DNA from: Ancylobacter koreensis
GTDB taxonomy: Bacteria; Pseudomonadota; Alphaproteobacteria; Rhizobiales; Xanthobacteraceae
Direction: 5' to 3'
NCBI RefSeq assembly: GCF_023016525.1
Contig: NZ_JALKCG010000001.1
Location: forward strand, 1,302,001 to 1,366,000
Length of the DNA stretch: 64,000 nt
Shown here one piece after another: positions 45,908 to 56,981 of this stretch. Position 1 is the first letter of the stretch. Every line of letters begins with the position of its first letter. The notes below the pieces were generated by a model that was given only the letters and a program-made list of their open reading frames with translations, made no database searches and was not told the DNA's origin. The translations under genes and the position numbers were made by a program.

Positions 45908-46933
45908 ATGACACGCCCGACCTTGCAGGGCCACCTCGACAGGTGGTCCCTGGCGGATGATTTGCGCCGCGACGTCGCCAGCGCCGTGCTCGCGCTCGCC
46001 GGTGCCGGCATCAGGATTTCAGAGCTTCTGGCCGCCGGGCCGCTGGCCGGCACGCTGGCCGCCGTGCGCGGCCACCACGCGGATGGCGACAGCCAGAAGG
46101 AACTCGACGTCATCGCCGACGACCTCGTGCGCGAGGCATTGGCCGCCGCGCCGGTCGCGCTTCTCGGCTCCGAGGAGGCCGAGGAGGCCATCGCGCTCGA
46201 TCCCGCCGGTACGCTCGCGGTGGCGGTCGATCCGCTGGACGGCTCGTCCAACATCGACACCAATATGAGCGTCGGCACGATCTTCTCGATCCTGCCCTAT
46301 GGCGGCCCCGACTCGCTGCTGCAGCCCGGTTCGGCACAACTCGCCGCCGGCTTCCTGCTCTACGGGCCGCAGGTCGCGCTGGTGCTCACTGTGGGCGTCG
46401 GCACGCAGATCTTCATCCTGGAGCGCGCGAGCGGCGAGTTCCTGCTGGCGCAGGAGCGCGCCTTCGTGGTGCCGGAGACGGTGGAATACGCCGTCAACGG
46501 CTCCAACCTGCGCCACTGGGACGGCGCCATCCGTTCCTATGTCGAGGATTGCCAGGCCGGCACCGACGGCCCGCGCGGCAAGGATTTCAACACCCGCTGG
46601 GTCGCCTCCATGGTGGCCGACGTCTACCGCATTCTCGTGCGCGGCGGGGTCTATCTCTATCCCGGCGACGCGCGCCGGGGCTATGCGCAGGGCCGGCTGC
46701 GTCTCGTCTACGAGGCCAATCCCGTCGCCTTCCTGATCGAACAGGCACAGGGCGCCGCCACCGACGGAATCCAGCCCATCCTCGACCTGGTGCCGAGCCA
46801 TCTGCACCAGCGCGTGCCGCTGGTCTTCGGCTCGCGCGCCGAAGTCGAGCGCATCGCCCGCTACCACGTCGGTTCCGCCGCCATGCCGGAGCGCTCGCCG
46901 CTGTTCGGCCGGCGCGGCCTGCTGCGCGCCTGA
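45908..46933 (+). CDS. cbbF: Fructose-1,6-/sedoheptulose-1,7-bisphosphatase
   Basis: CbbF dephosphorylates fructose-1,6-bisphosphate and sedoheptulose-1,7-bisphosphate in RuBP regeneration. The 341-residue protein has the class I FBPase metal motif VDPLDGSSNID (about 99-109) and GYAQGRLRLVYEANPVAFLIEQ near the C-terminus. ATG 45908 with GGGGAAACGCCA upstream is preferred; an open frame of 53 codons before it overlaps the CbbR site and is not conserved. It is the first gene of cbbFPTALSXE. Confidence 0.95.
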   Translation: MTRPTLQGHLDRWSLADDLRRDVASAVLALAGAGIRISELLAAGPLAGTLAAVRGHHADGDSQKELDVIADDLVREALAAAPVALLGSEEAEEAIALDPAGTLAVAVDPLDGSSNIDTNMSVGTIFSILPYGGPDSLLQPGSAQLAAGFLLYGPQVALVLTVGVGTQIFILERASGEFLLAQERAFVVPETVEYAVNGSNLRHWDGAIRSYVEDCQAGTDGPRGKDFNTRWVASMVADVYRILVRGGVYLYPGDARRGYAQGRLRLVYEANPVAFLIEQAQGAATDGIQPILDLVPSHLHQRVPLVFGSRAEVERIARYHVGSAAMPERSPLFGRRGLLRA

Positions 46934-46946
46934 GGGGAGAGGAGCC

Positions 46947-47822
46947 ATGTCGATCCATCACCCCATCATCTCCGTCACCGGCTCGTCGGGCGCGGGTACC
47001 ACTTCGGTGCGGCGCATCTTCGAGCAGATCTTCCGCCGCGAGGACGTCGCCGCCGCCTATATCGAGGGCGACGCCTATCACCGCTACGACCGTGCCGAGA
47101 TGAAGCGCGTCATGGCCGAGGAGGCGGCGCGCGGGAACAACCACTACAGCCATTTCGGGCCGGATTCGAACCTGTTCGAGGAACTGGAGGAGACCTTCCG
47201 CTCCTACGCCCAGACCGGCACCGGCCAGTTCCGCCACTATGTCCATGACGACAAGGAGGCCGCCGAATACGGCGGCCCGCCGGGGACTTTCACGGCCTGG
47301 GAGCCGATCCCCACGCCGACCGACCTGCTGTTCTACGAGGGTCTGCACGGCGCGGTGGTGAGCGGCAACATCGACGTCGCCCGCTACGCCGACCTCAAGA
47401 TCGGCGTGGTGCCGGTGATCAACCTCGAATGGATCCAGAAGATCCACCGCGACCGCTCGCATCGCGGCTATTCCACCGAGGCGGTGACCGACACCATCCT
47501 GCGCCGCATGCCGGACTACGTGAACTACATCTGCCCGCAGTTCACCCACACCGACATCAACTTCCAGCGCGTGCCGACGGTCGATACCTCGAATCCGTTC
47601 ATCGCCCGGTGGATCCCGACGGCGGACGAATCCATCGTCGTCATCCGCTTCAAGAGCCCGCGCGGAATCGACTTCCCCTACCTGCTCTCGATGATTTCCG
47701 GGAGCTGGATGAGCCGCGCCAATTCCATCGTGATCCCCGGCGGCAAGCTCGACATCGCGATGCAGCTCATCCTCACGCCGATGATCCTCAACCTCGTCGA
47801 GAAGAAGCGGCGCGCCGCGTGA
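46947..47822 (+). CDS. cbbP: Phosphoribulokinase
   Basis: This enzyme phosphorylates ribulose-5-phosphate to RuBP, the RuBisCO substrate. At 291 residues it is the bacterial octameric class I PRK. It has the P-loop [10 protein letters not shown] near the N-terminus, the substrate block [12 protein letters not shown], and [10 protein letters not shown] in the core. GGGGAGAGGAG precedes the ATG, 13 bases after cbbF. Like other proteobacterial PRKs it is expected to be activated by NADH (family knowledge). Confidence 0.97.
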   Translation: MSIHHPIISVTGSSGAGTTSVRRIFEQIFRREDVAAAYIEGDAYHRYDRAEMKRVMAEEAARGNNHYSHFGPDSNLFEELEETFRSYAQTGTGQFRHYVHDDKEAAEYGGPPGTFTAWEPIPTPTDLLFYEGLHGAVVSGNIDVARYADLKIGVVPVINLEWIQKIHRDRSHRGYSTEAVTDTILRRMPDYVNYICPQFTHTDINFQRVPTVDTSNPFIARWIPTADESIVVIRFKSPRGIDFPYLLSMISGSWMSRANSIVIPGGKLDIAMQLILTPMILNLVEKKRRAA

Positions 47823-47836
47823 ACCGGGAGGACAGC

Positions 47837-49864
47837 ATGCTCACCAGCAACAACGCGGCGCTGCGCCCGCACCCCGCCGGTCTCCCCCACGAGGACATGG
47901 CACAGGACATGGCGAACGCGCTGCGCGCCCTCGCGATGGACGCGGTGGAGGCCGCCAGGTCCGGCCATCCCGGCATGCCGATGGGCATGGCGGACGTTGC
48001 GACCGCCCTGTTCTCGCGCTTCGTGACGCTCGATCCGAGCCGGCCCGACTGGCCGGACCGCGACCGCTTCATCCTCTCGGCCGGCCACGGCTCGATGCTG
48101 CTCTACGCCATCAACCATCTGCTCGGCTATGCCGACATGGGCGTCGACCAGCTCAAGAGCTTCCGCCAGCTCGGCGCCATCACCGCCGGCCATCCCGAGC
48201 ATGGCCACACGCTGGGGGTGGAGACCACCACCGGCCCGCTTGGCCAGGGCCTCACCACGGCGGTCGGCATGGCGCTCGCCGAGCGCATGCTCAATGCCCG
48301 CTTCGGCGACGACCTCGTCGACCACCGCACCTGGGTGATCGCCGGCGACGGCTGCCTGATGGAGGGCATCAGCCACGAGGCCATCGACCTCGCCGGGCAC
48401 CTGAAGCTCGCCCGCCTCACCGTGCTGTGGGACGACAACGGCATCTCCATCGACGGGCGCACCTCACTCTCGACCTCGACCGACCAGCTCGCCCGCTTCC
48501 GGGCGGCCGGTTGGGACGTGCTGCGGGTCGACGGCCACGCTCCTCACGCGCTGATCGACGCCATCGCCGAAGCCCGCGCCAGCGACCGGCCGACGCTGAT
48601 CGCCTGCCGCACCACCATCGGCTTCGGCGCGCCGACCAAGGCGGGCACGGAAGCGGTGCACGGCGCCCCGCTCGGGCCGGACGAGATTGCCGGCGCGCGC
48701 GAAAGCCTCGGCTGGAACCACCCGCCCTTCGAGGTGCCGCAGGGCGTGCGCGCGGGCTGGGCGACCATCGCCGAGCGCGGCCGCAGGGCACGCGAGGCCT
48801 GGGAGAAGCGGCTCGCCGCCTCCGGCCAGCGCGCCGCCTTCGAGGCGGCGATGGAGGGCGAACTGCCGGCCGATTTCGACGAGAAGCTCGCCGCCTTCAA
48901 GCGCGAGCTCGCCGAGACCGCGCCGAAGATCGCCACCCGCAAGGCCTCCGAGATGGCGCTTGCCGTCATCAACGCGGCGACCGACCTCACGGTCGGCGGC
49001 TCGGCCGATCTCACCCATTCGAACCTGACCCTGACCAAGGGGCTCGTCTCGGTGACGCCCGGCAACTATGCCGGCCGCTACCTGCATTACGGCATCCGCG
49101 AACACGCCATGGCGGCGGTGATGAACGGGCTCGCCTTGCATCGCGGCGCCATTCCCTATGGCGGCACCTTCCTCGTCTTCTCCGACTATGCGCGCGGTGC
49201 CATGCGGCTCTCGGCGCTGATGGGGCAGCGGGTGATCTACGTGCTCACCCACGATTCCATCGGGCTGGGCGAGGACGGGCCGACCCATCAGCCGGTGGAA
49301 CACCTCGCCATGTTGCGGGCGACGCCGAACCTCTATGTGTTCCGCCCCGCCGACGCGGTGGAGACGCTGGAGGCCTGGCAACTCGCCCTCCATGCGGAAG
49401 GCACGCCCTCGGTGCTGGCGCTCTCCCGGCAGAACCTGCCGACCTTCCGCACCGAGCCTTCCGAGGAGAACCTCGTCGGCTACGGCGCCTATGTCGCCCG
49501 CAAGCCGGCCCGCCGGCGCGATGTGACGCTGCTGGCCACCGGCTCGGAGGTGGAGATCGCCTTCAAGGCGGCCGACCTTCTTGCCGAACGCGGGGTCGAC
49601 GCGGCCGTCGTCTCAATGCCGTGCTGGGAGCTGTTCGAGCGCCAGAGCCACGAATACCGCCGCGCCGTGCTGGGCACCGCCCCGCGCGTCGCCATCGAGG
49701 CGGCGGCCCGGCTCGGCTGGGACCGCTGGACCGGGGATCGCGGCCGCTTCGTCGGCATGGAGGGCTTCGGCGCCTCGGCCCCCGCGCCCGCGCTCTACGA
49801 GCACTTCAACATCACCCCGGAGGCGGTCGTCGACGCTGCCTGCGACCTGCTGACCTGCGCCTGA
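47837..49864 (+). CDS. cbbT: Transketolase
   Basis: Transketolase moves two-carbon units between sugar phosphates with thiamine diphosphate, regenerating pentose phosphates for RuBP. The 675-residue protein has the TPP/metal motif GDGCLMEG (170-177), [17 protein letters not shown] before it, the transketolase motif [12 protein letters not shown] in the middle domain, and a C-terminal domain typical of the family. The ATG is at 47837 with GGGAGGACAGC upstream, 14 bases after cbbP. Confidence 0.96.
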   Translation: MLTSNNAALRPHPAGLPHEDMAQDMANALRALAMDAVEAARSGHPGMPMGMADVATALFSRFVTLDPSRPDWPDRDRFILSAGHGSMLLYAINHLLGYADMGVDQLKSFRQLGAITAGHPEHGHTLGVETTTGPLGQGLTTAVGMALAERMLNARFGDDLVDHRTWVIAGDGCLMEGISHEAIDLAGHLKLARLTVLWDDNGISIDGRTSLSTSTDQLARFRAAGWDVLRVDGHAPHALIDAIAEARASDRPTLIACRTTIGFGAPTKAGTEAVHGAPLGPDEIAGARESLGWNHPPFEVPQGVRAGWATIAERGRRAREAWEKRLAASGQRAAFEAAMEGELPADFDEKLAAFKRELAETAPKIATRKASEMALAVINAATDLTVGGSADLTHSNLTLTKGLVSVTPGNYAGRYLHYGIREHAMAAVMNGLALHRGAIPYGGTFLVFSDYARGAMRLSALMGQRVIYVLTHDSIGLGEDGPTHQPVEHLAMLRATPNLYVFRPADAVETLEAWQLALHAEGTPSVLALSRQNLPTFRTEPSEENLVGYGAYVARKPARRRDVTLLATGSEVEIAFKAADLLAERGVDAAVVSMPCWELFERQSHEYRRAVLGTAPRVAIEAAARLGWDRWTGDRGRFVGMEGFGASAPAPALYEHFNITPEAVVDAACDLLTCA

Positions 49865-49880
49865 GCCGGAGGGAGAGCCA

Positions 49881-52497
<2,617 letters not shown>

Positions 52498-52506
52498 TCG
52501 CTGTTT

Positions 52507-52668
52507 CCCGGACAAGCGGAGCGGAACGCGAAGCGCCGATCCGGGACCCAGCACAAGAACCGGCCGAAGGCGCCACTGCCTTTTGCCGAGAGTCATGACG
52601 CTTCGCGACTTTTTCCTGGGCCCCGGATCGGCACGGCGCTGCGCGCCGCTTGTCCGGGGCACGCAAAC
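52507..52668. repeat. Palindromic repeat between cbbL and cbbS, copy C
   Basis: CCCGGACAAGCGG (52507-52519) is exactly complementary to 52656-52668, and GCCGATCCGGGACCCAG (52535-52551) pairs with 52616-52632 with one mismatch, so almost the whole cbbL-cbbS gap folds into a large nested hairpin. The blocks match copies at about 0.45 and 36.5 kb, so this is an inserted repeat element, not part of the ancestral operon. Confidence 0.75.
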
Positions 52669-52680
52669 GAGGACACCACC

Positions 52681-53100
52681 ATGCGCCTGACCCAGGGAGC
52701 CTTCTCCTTCCTGCCGGACCTCACCGACGAACAGATCGCCCGGCAGGTCCAGTACTGCATCGACAAGGGCTGGTCGGTGAACATCGAGTTCACCGACGAC
52801 CCGCACCCGCGCAACACCTATTGGGAGCTGTGGGGCCAGCCCATGTTCGACGTGCCGGACGCCGCCGGCGTGATGTTCGAGCTGAACGAGTGCCGCAAGA
52901 CCTATAAGGGCCGGCACTACATCCGCCTCAGCGCCTTCGATTCCACCCATACGTGGGAATCGCTGCGCCTCTCCTTCATCACCGACCGTCCCGACGAGGA
53001 GCCCGGCTTCGCGCTGGAGCGCCAGGAGGTGGACGGCCGGGCGATCCGCTACACCACGCGCGCCTATGCGGCCAACCGCCCGGAAGGCGCGCGCTACTGA
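52681..53100 (+). CDS. cbbS: RuBisCO small subunit, form IC
   Basis: This is the 139-residue small subunit. It starts [19 protein letters not shown], the red-type N-terminus, has [14 protein letters not shown] in the core, and ends with the C-terminal hairpin extension of form IC/ID proteins (about 110-139). GAGGACACC lies before the ATG, immediately after the repeat in the cbbL-cbbS gap. It forms the L8S8 enzyme with CbbL. Confidence 0.96.
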   Translation: MRLTQGAFSFLPDLTDEQIARQVQYCIDKGWSVNIEFTDDPHPRNTYWELWGQPMFDVPDAAGVMFELNECRKTYKGRHYIRLSAFDSTHTWESLRLSFITDRPDEEPGFALERQEVDGRAIRYTTRAYAANRPEGARY

Positions 53101-53110
53101 GCTCCCCTGA

Positions 53111-53150
53111 GCGTCTTCCGCGCGACGAGCGCTTCTCGCGCGGAAGACGC
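53111..53150 (+). terminator. Long hairpin after cbbS
   Basis: GCGTCTTCCGCGCGA (53111-53125) and its exact reverse complement (53136-53150) form a 15-bp stem with a 10-base loop, 11 bases after the cbbS stop. No T-run follows, so it is more likely a stabiliser or processing end of the cbbLS message than a terminator by itself. Confidence 0.6.
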
Positions 53151-53223
53151 CGCCTGATCCGTCGGTCTCCCTCTACTCCCCCGACGGAGAACCGCGGTCG
53201 TTCGGTTTCCTCCCCGACCGCGA

Positions 53224-53268
53224 GGGACCGATGCCGGAATGCCGCGCCCGGCATCGGTCCCCTTTTTC
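53224..53268 (+). terminator. Intrinsic terminator between cbbS and cbbX
   Basis: GGGACCGATGCCGG (53224-53237) pairs perfectly with CCGGCATCGGTCCC (53248-53261) and is followed by CTTTTTCTT. This is a full intrinsic terminator lying only 30 bases before cbbX, so much cbb transcription should end here and cbbX should be expressed at a lower level. Confidence 0.85.
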
Positions 53269-53297
53269 TTCTCTGCCTTGGGCCAATGGAGGTTGCC

Positions 53298-54242
53298 ATG
53301 GACGCCATCACCGACAACCCGCCCGCCCTCGACGAGACGGCCGAGCGGCGTGGCGCCATCGACCTCGGCGCCGAATTCGTCTCCAGCGGCCTCGCCGAGG
53401 TGCTGGAGCAGCTCGACCGCGAGCTGGTCGGCCTGGTGCCGGTCAAGCAGCGCCTGCGCGAGATCGGCGCGCTGCTGCTTGTGGACCGCGCCCGCGCGCA
53501 TTTCGGCCTGCAGGCGGTGAGCCCCACCTTGCATATGAGCTTCACCGGCAACCCCGGCACCGGCAAGACCACGGTGGCGCTGCGCATGGCGGAGATACTC
53601 CACCGGCTCGGCTATGTCCGCAAAGGCCATCTCGTCACCGTCACCCGCGACGATCTGGTCGGCCAGTACATCGGCCACACCGCGCCCAAGACCAAGGAAA
53701 TCCTCAAGAAGGCGATGGGCGGCGTGCTGTTCATCGACGAGGCCTATTACCTCTACCGCCCGGAGAACGAACGCGACTACGGGCAGGAGGCCATCGAGAT
53801 ATTGCTGCAGGTGATGGAGAACCAGCGCGACGATCTCGTCGTCATCCTCGCCGGCTATGCCGACCGCATGGAGCGCTTCTTCACCGCCAATCCCGGCTTC
53901 CGCTCGCGCGTCGCCCACCATATCGACTTCCCCGACTATACCGGCGACGAGCTGGAGGCGATCGGCGGGCGCATTCTGGAGACCATGAACTACAAGCTCA
54001 GCCCGGAGGCGCAGGAGGCGTTCCACGGCTATGTCGGGCTGCGCATGCGCCAGCCCCATTTCGCCAATGGCCGCTCGATCCGCAACGCGCTCGACCGCGC
54101 CCGACTTCGGCAGGCCAACCGCCTGTTCGCCAGCGCCCGGCCGGTGACGGCGGACGATCTGGTGACGCTGGAAGCGGCGGACATCCTCGCCAGCCGGGTC
54201 TTCTCCGGCGGCATCGACAGCTATCCGCCGCTCAGCACCTGA
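53298..54242 (+). CDS. cbbX: CbbX, red-type RuBisCO activase
   Basis: CbbX is an AAA+ remodeller that frees inhibited red-type RuBisCO by pulling on the CbbL C-terminal tail. The 314-residue protein has Walker [10 protein letters not shown] (K90), pore-loop YIGHT (about 124-128), Walker [10 protein letters not shown] (D147, E148) and a sensor-2 helical domain. GGAGG lies five bases before ATG 53298, chosen over an ATG twelve bases upstream. It is activated by RuBP in relatives. It follows a terminator, so its own level may be set by read-through. Confidence 0.96.
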   Translation: MDAITDNPPALDETAERRGAIDLGAEFVSSGLAEVLEQLDRELVGLVPVKQRLREIGALLLVDRARAHFGLQAVSPTLHMSFTGNPGTGKTTVALRMAEILHRLGYVRKGHLVTVTRDDLVGQYIGHTAPKTKEILKKAMGGVLFIDEAYYLYRPENERDYGQEAIEILLQVMENQRDDLVVILAGYADRMERFFTANPGFRSRVAHHIDFPDYTGDELEAIGGRILETMNYKLSPEAQEAFHGYVGLRMRQPHFANGRSIRNALDRARLRQANRLFASARPVTADDLVTLEAADILASRVFSGGIDSYPPLST

Positions 54243-54332
54243 CCGTCATACCGGATGGCCGCAGGCCGATCCGGGTGCGCGACCCACTTCATGATGATCC
54301 CGGCTCGCGCTTCACTCGGCCGGGATGACGGG
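54243..54332. repeat. Palindromic repeat between cbbX and cbbE, copy D
   Basis: CGTCATACCGGATGGCC at the left and CGGCCGGGATGACGG at the right are inverted ends of the same class as the copies at about 36.4 and 59.4 kb, with a GATCCGGG block inside. It fills nearly the whole cbbX-cbbE gap. Confidence 0.55.
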
Positions 54333-54342
54333 AGAGACGAAT

Positions 54343-55020
54343 ATGCCCCTCATCGCCCCTTCCATGCTGGCCAGCGACTTCTCCCGCCTCGGCGAGGAGG
54401 TGCGCGACGTGGCTGGCGCCGGCGCCGACTGGATCCATCTCGACGTGATGGACGGGCATTTCGTGCCCAACATCACCTTCGGGCCCGACGTCATCAAGGC
54501 GATGCGCCCGCACACCGACAAGGTGTTCGACGTGCATCTGATGATCGAGCCGGTGGAACCCTTCATCGAGGCCTTCGCCAAGGCGGGGGCGGACGTCATC
54601 ACCGTGCAGGCCGAGGCGACGCATCATCTCGACCGCTGCCTCCAGCACATCCGCTCGCTCGGCAAGAGGGCGGGGGTGGCGCTGAACCCGGCGACGCATG
54701 AGAGCGCGCTCGCCTATGTGCTCGACAAGGTGGACCTCATCCTCGCCATGACGGTCAATCCCGGCTTCGGCGGGCAGGCCTTCATCCCCGACGTGCTGCC
54801 GAAGATCTACCGCCTGCGCGCCATGATCGGCGAGCGGCCGATCCATCTTGAGGTCGACGGCGGGGTGACGCCGGAGACCGCAAGGCTGTGCGCGGCGGCG
54901 GGCGCCAATGTGCTCGTGGCCGGCTCGGCCGTGTTCAGGGGCGGGCGCGAGGGCTACGCGGCCAACATCGCCGCCCTACGCGAGGCCGGCCGGCAGGCGC
55001 GCGGGCGCGCCGCTGCCTGA
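54343..55020 (+). CDS. cbbE: Ribulose-phosphate 3-epimerase
   Basis: This enzyme interconverts xylulose-5-phosphate and ribulose-5-phosphate, feeding phosphoribulokinase. The 225-residue TIM barrel has the [12 protein letters not shown] start, [12 protein letters not shown] (zinc ligands), [10 protein letters not shown] and EVDGGV, all conserved in the family. GGGAGAGACG precedes ATG 54343. It is the last gene of the cbb operon. The next gene is on the opposite strand 19 bases beyond its stop. Confidence 0.95.
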   Translation: MPLIAPSMLASDFSRLGEEVRDVAGAGADWIHLDVMDGHFVPNITFGPDVIKAMRPHTDKVFDVHLMIEPVEPFIEAFAKAGADVITVQAEATHHLDRCLQHIRSLGKRAGVALNPATHESALAYVLDKVDLILAMTVNPGFGGQAFIPDVLPKIYRLRAMIGERPIHLEVDGGVTPETARLCAAAGANVLVAGSAVFRGGREGYAANIAALREAGRQARGRAAA

Positions 55021-55039
55021 GCGGCCCCAGGCTGCGGCC

Positions 55040-55924
55040 TCAGTTAAAGGCGTCCTCGGTCAGGTTGAGGATGATGATCTGCCGCGCCGAGGGCGGGATC
55101 GAGGGCGAGGCGCGCATCTCCATGGCGATCGCCGGGTGCTTCTTCTGGATGAGGCTGGCGACGCGGTTCGCCACCTCCTCGGTGGTGGCGAAATAGGACA
55201 TGGAGTTGCTGGTCGTCTGGACCACGCCGGTGTCGGAGACCACCACGTCGAAGCCGGCCGCCTTCAGCGGGGCGGTGAAGTTGTCCATCTTGGTCTGCGA
55301 CACGGCGTTGACCGGCGCGAAGATGCGCACCGTGTAGCCCGAACCCGGCAGGGCAGGGGCGGCGGGGGGTGCGGGCGCCGCCGTCGCGGGAGCCTGCGCG
55401 GTCTCTGCCGCCGCCGTCTGGCCCGGCAGCGGGGGCACCAGGGCATCGCCGCCGGCAGGTGCGGGCGTCGATGAAGCGGCAGGCGCCGGCACGGGCGCCG
55501 CCGGCGTGGCCGCGAGGGGGGCTGGCGCAGCCGGGGCGCTGGCGCGTTCGGCCTCCATGGTGGCGAGGCGTCCGGCGATTTCGGTCTGTGCTGTCCGCAG
55601 CGCGGCGATCTCTTCGCGCAGGCCCAGCGTCTGCGCCGTGATGAAGGCGACAAGGCCCAGCACGGCCACCAGCACGAGCCCGTAAAGCACCGGCAGGGCG
55701 GGGTGCGTCGTGCGCGGCGGCGGCGTCTCGGCCTTGCGGCTCTCGATCTCCAGCCGGCGCATATCGACCTTCAGCCGCTCGATGCCGAGCCAGCGCTGGA
55801 ACGCCTCGGGCTCGACGGGCGGGCCCTTGGGGCGGCTCGGCGGCGCGCTGGCCCGCGCCGGGGCGTCCGCCGTCGTCGGCGTCGGCCGCGTCGTCTCCAG
55901 TGAAGGCTCGCGCTTGTCGGTCAT
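55040..55924 (-). CDS. Membrane-anchored protein with LytR_C-like C-terminus
   Basis: This 294-residue protein has a polar Pro-rich cytoplasmic N-terminus (1-75), one membrane helix (about 78-98), a coiled segment (TLGLREEIAALRTAQTEIAGRL), a long Ala/Pro-rich periplasmic spacer (about 130-195), and a C-terminal domain of about 95 residues beginning YTVRIFAPVNAVSQTKMDNF. The last domain is reminiscent of LytR_C or SPOR-like peptidoglycan-associated folds, but I do not recognise the family firmly. AGGAGCACGAG precedes ATG 55924. An envelope role is the best guess. Confidence 0.7.
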   Translation of the reverse strand: MTDKREPSLETTRPTPTTADAPARASAPPSRPKGPPVEPEAFQRWLGIERLKVDMRRLEIESRKAETPPPRTTHPALPVLYGLVLVAVLGLVAFITAQTLGLREEIAALRTAQTEIAGRLATMEAERASAPAAPAPLAATPAAPVPAPAASSTPAPAGGDALVPPLPGQTAAAETAQAPATAAPAPPAAPALPGSGYTVRIFAPVNAVSQTKMDNFTAPLKAAGFDVVVSDTGVVQTTSNSMSYFATTEEVANRVASLIQKKHPAIAMEMRASPSIPPSARQIIILNLTEDAFN

Positions 55925-56061
55925 CTCGTGCTCCTGCGCGGAGGCGGACCCGCACGCAGCCGCCCGCTCCCCTCGCGGCCGATACTACCGCAAGGTCGCC
56001 GCGCCGCCGACCCTTGCCTGCGGACGTGGTAAAGCGTGGGACGGCGGGGGAGGTGGCTGGC

Positions 56062-56730
56062 TCAGGCGGCCGGCGCGCGGGCCGGGCGGCGGCGGGTGCG
56101 CGGGCGCTTGGCGATGCGGCCCTTGACGATGCGTAGCACGACCACGGTGAGGATCAGCATGACCAGCGTGACGCCCACCATCAGCACCAGCCATTCCGAC
56201 TGGCTGGCGCCGCCGAGCTGGTTGGCGCCCTTGCCGGCGAGCCAGCCGGGGGCCAGCATCACCGGCGCCCACACCACCGCCGAGGAGACGTTGGCGAGCT
56301 GGAAGCGGCGCTGGTCCATGCGCATCATGCCGGCGACCATCGGCATGGTCGCGCGCACCGGGCCGAAAAAGCGGCCGACGAACACCGAGGCGAAGCCGAA
56401 CCGGCGGAAGAACAGGCGCGCCTGCGCAACCTGCTCGCGATAGCCCAGCAGCGGGCGCCGGTGCACGATGCGCGGGCCAAGCCAGCGGCCCAGCCAATAG
56501 GACACCACGTCGCCCAGCACGGCGCCGACGACGGCGCCGGAGATGACGGGCAGCGGCGAGACGATGCCGGAGCCGATCAGCCCGCCGATCGCCAGCATCA
56601 GCGCGGTGGCGGGGATGACGAGGCCGACGAGAACGAGGGATTCCCCGAAGGCGATGATCCCGATGACGACGGGGATCAGATAGTCGTGGTCGCGCAGAAA
56701 CGCCGCCACATCCGCGGTAAGAGCTTCCAT
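56062..56730 (-). CDS. DedA-family membrane protein
   Basis: This 222-residue DedA/SNARE-associated (VTT) protein has about five helices. IAFGESLVLVGLVIPATALM, GDVVSYWLGRWLG and FVGRFFGPVRATMPMVAG are the signature blocks. DedA proteins flip undecaprenyl phosphate or phosphatidylethanolamine and help maintain the membrane potential (family knowledge). TGAGGAC precedes ATG 56730, chosen over long unconserved upstream frames. The protein ends in a basic RRRPAR-rich tail. Confidence 0.9.
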   Translation of the reverse strand: MEALTADVAAFLRDHDYLIPVVIGIIAFGESLVLVGLVIPATALMLAIGGLIGSGIVSPLPVISGAVVGAVLGDVVSYWLGRWLGPRIVHRRPLLGYREQVAQARLFFRRFGFASVFVGRFFGPVRATMPMVAGMMRMDQRRFQLANVSSAVVWAPVMLAPGWLAGKGANQLGGASQSEWLVLMVGVTLVMLILTVVVLRIVKGRIAKRPRTRRRPARAPAA

Positions 56731-56981
56731 GTCCTCACACTGCCGGCAAACCGAGCCCCCAATGTGAGGGCGAACATGTCGGCAGCAAGGCCATAGCGGC
56801 GTTTCATCGCGGGTCCGTGCGGGCCTGCCGCCGGCCCGGTTCGCCATGCCTGACGATTTCTTTGCCGCGCGCCGGAACTTTGCGGGCGTCCGCGCGTTCA
56901 ACCCGCCGCATCCGCCATTCCGGCTCCCCCTGTCCGCGTGCCCCGCCTCGACTGCGAGGGACGCCAACGACGGAATGTTCC

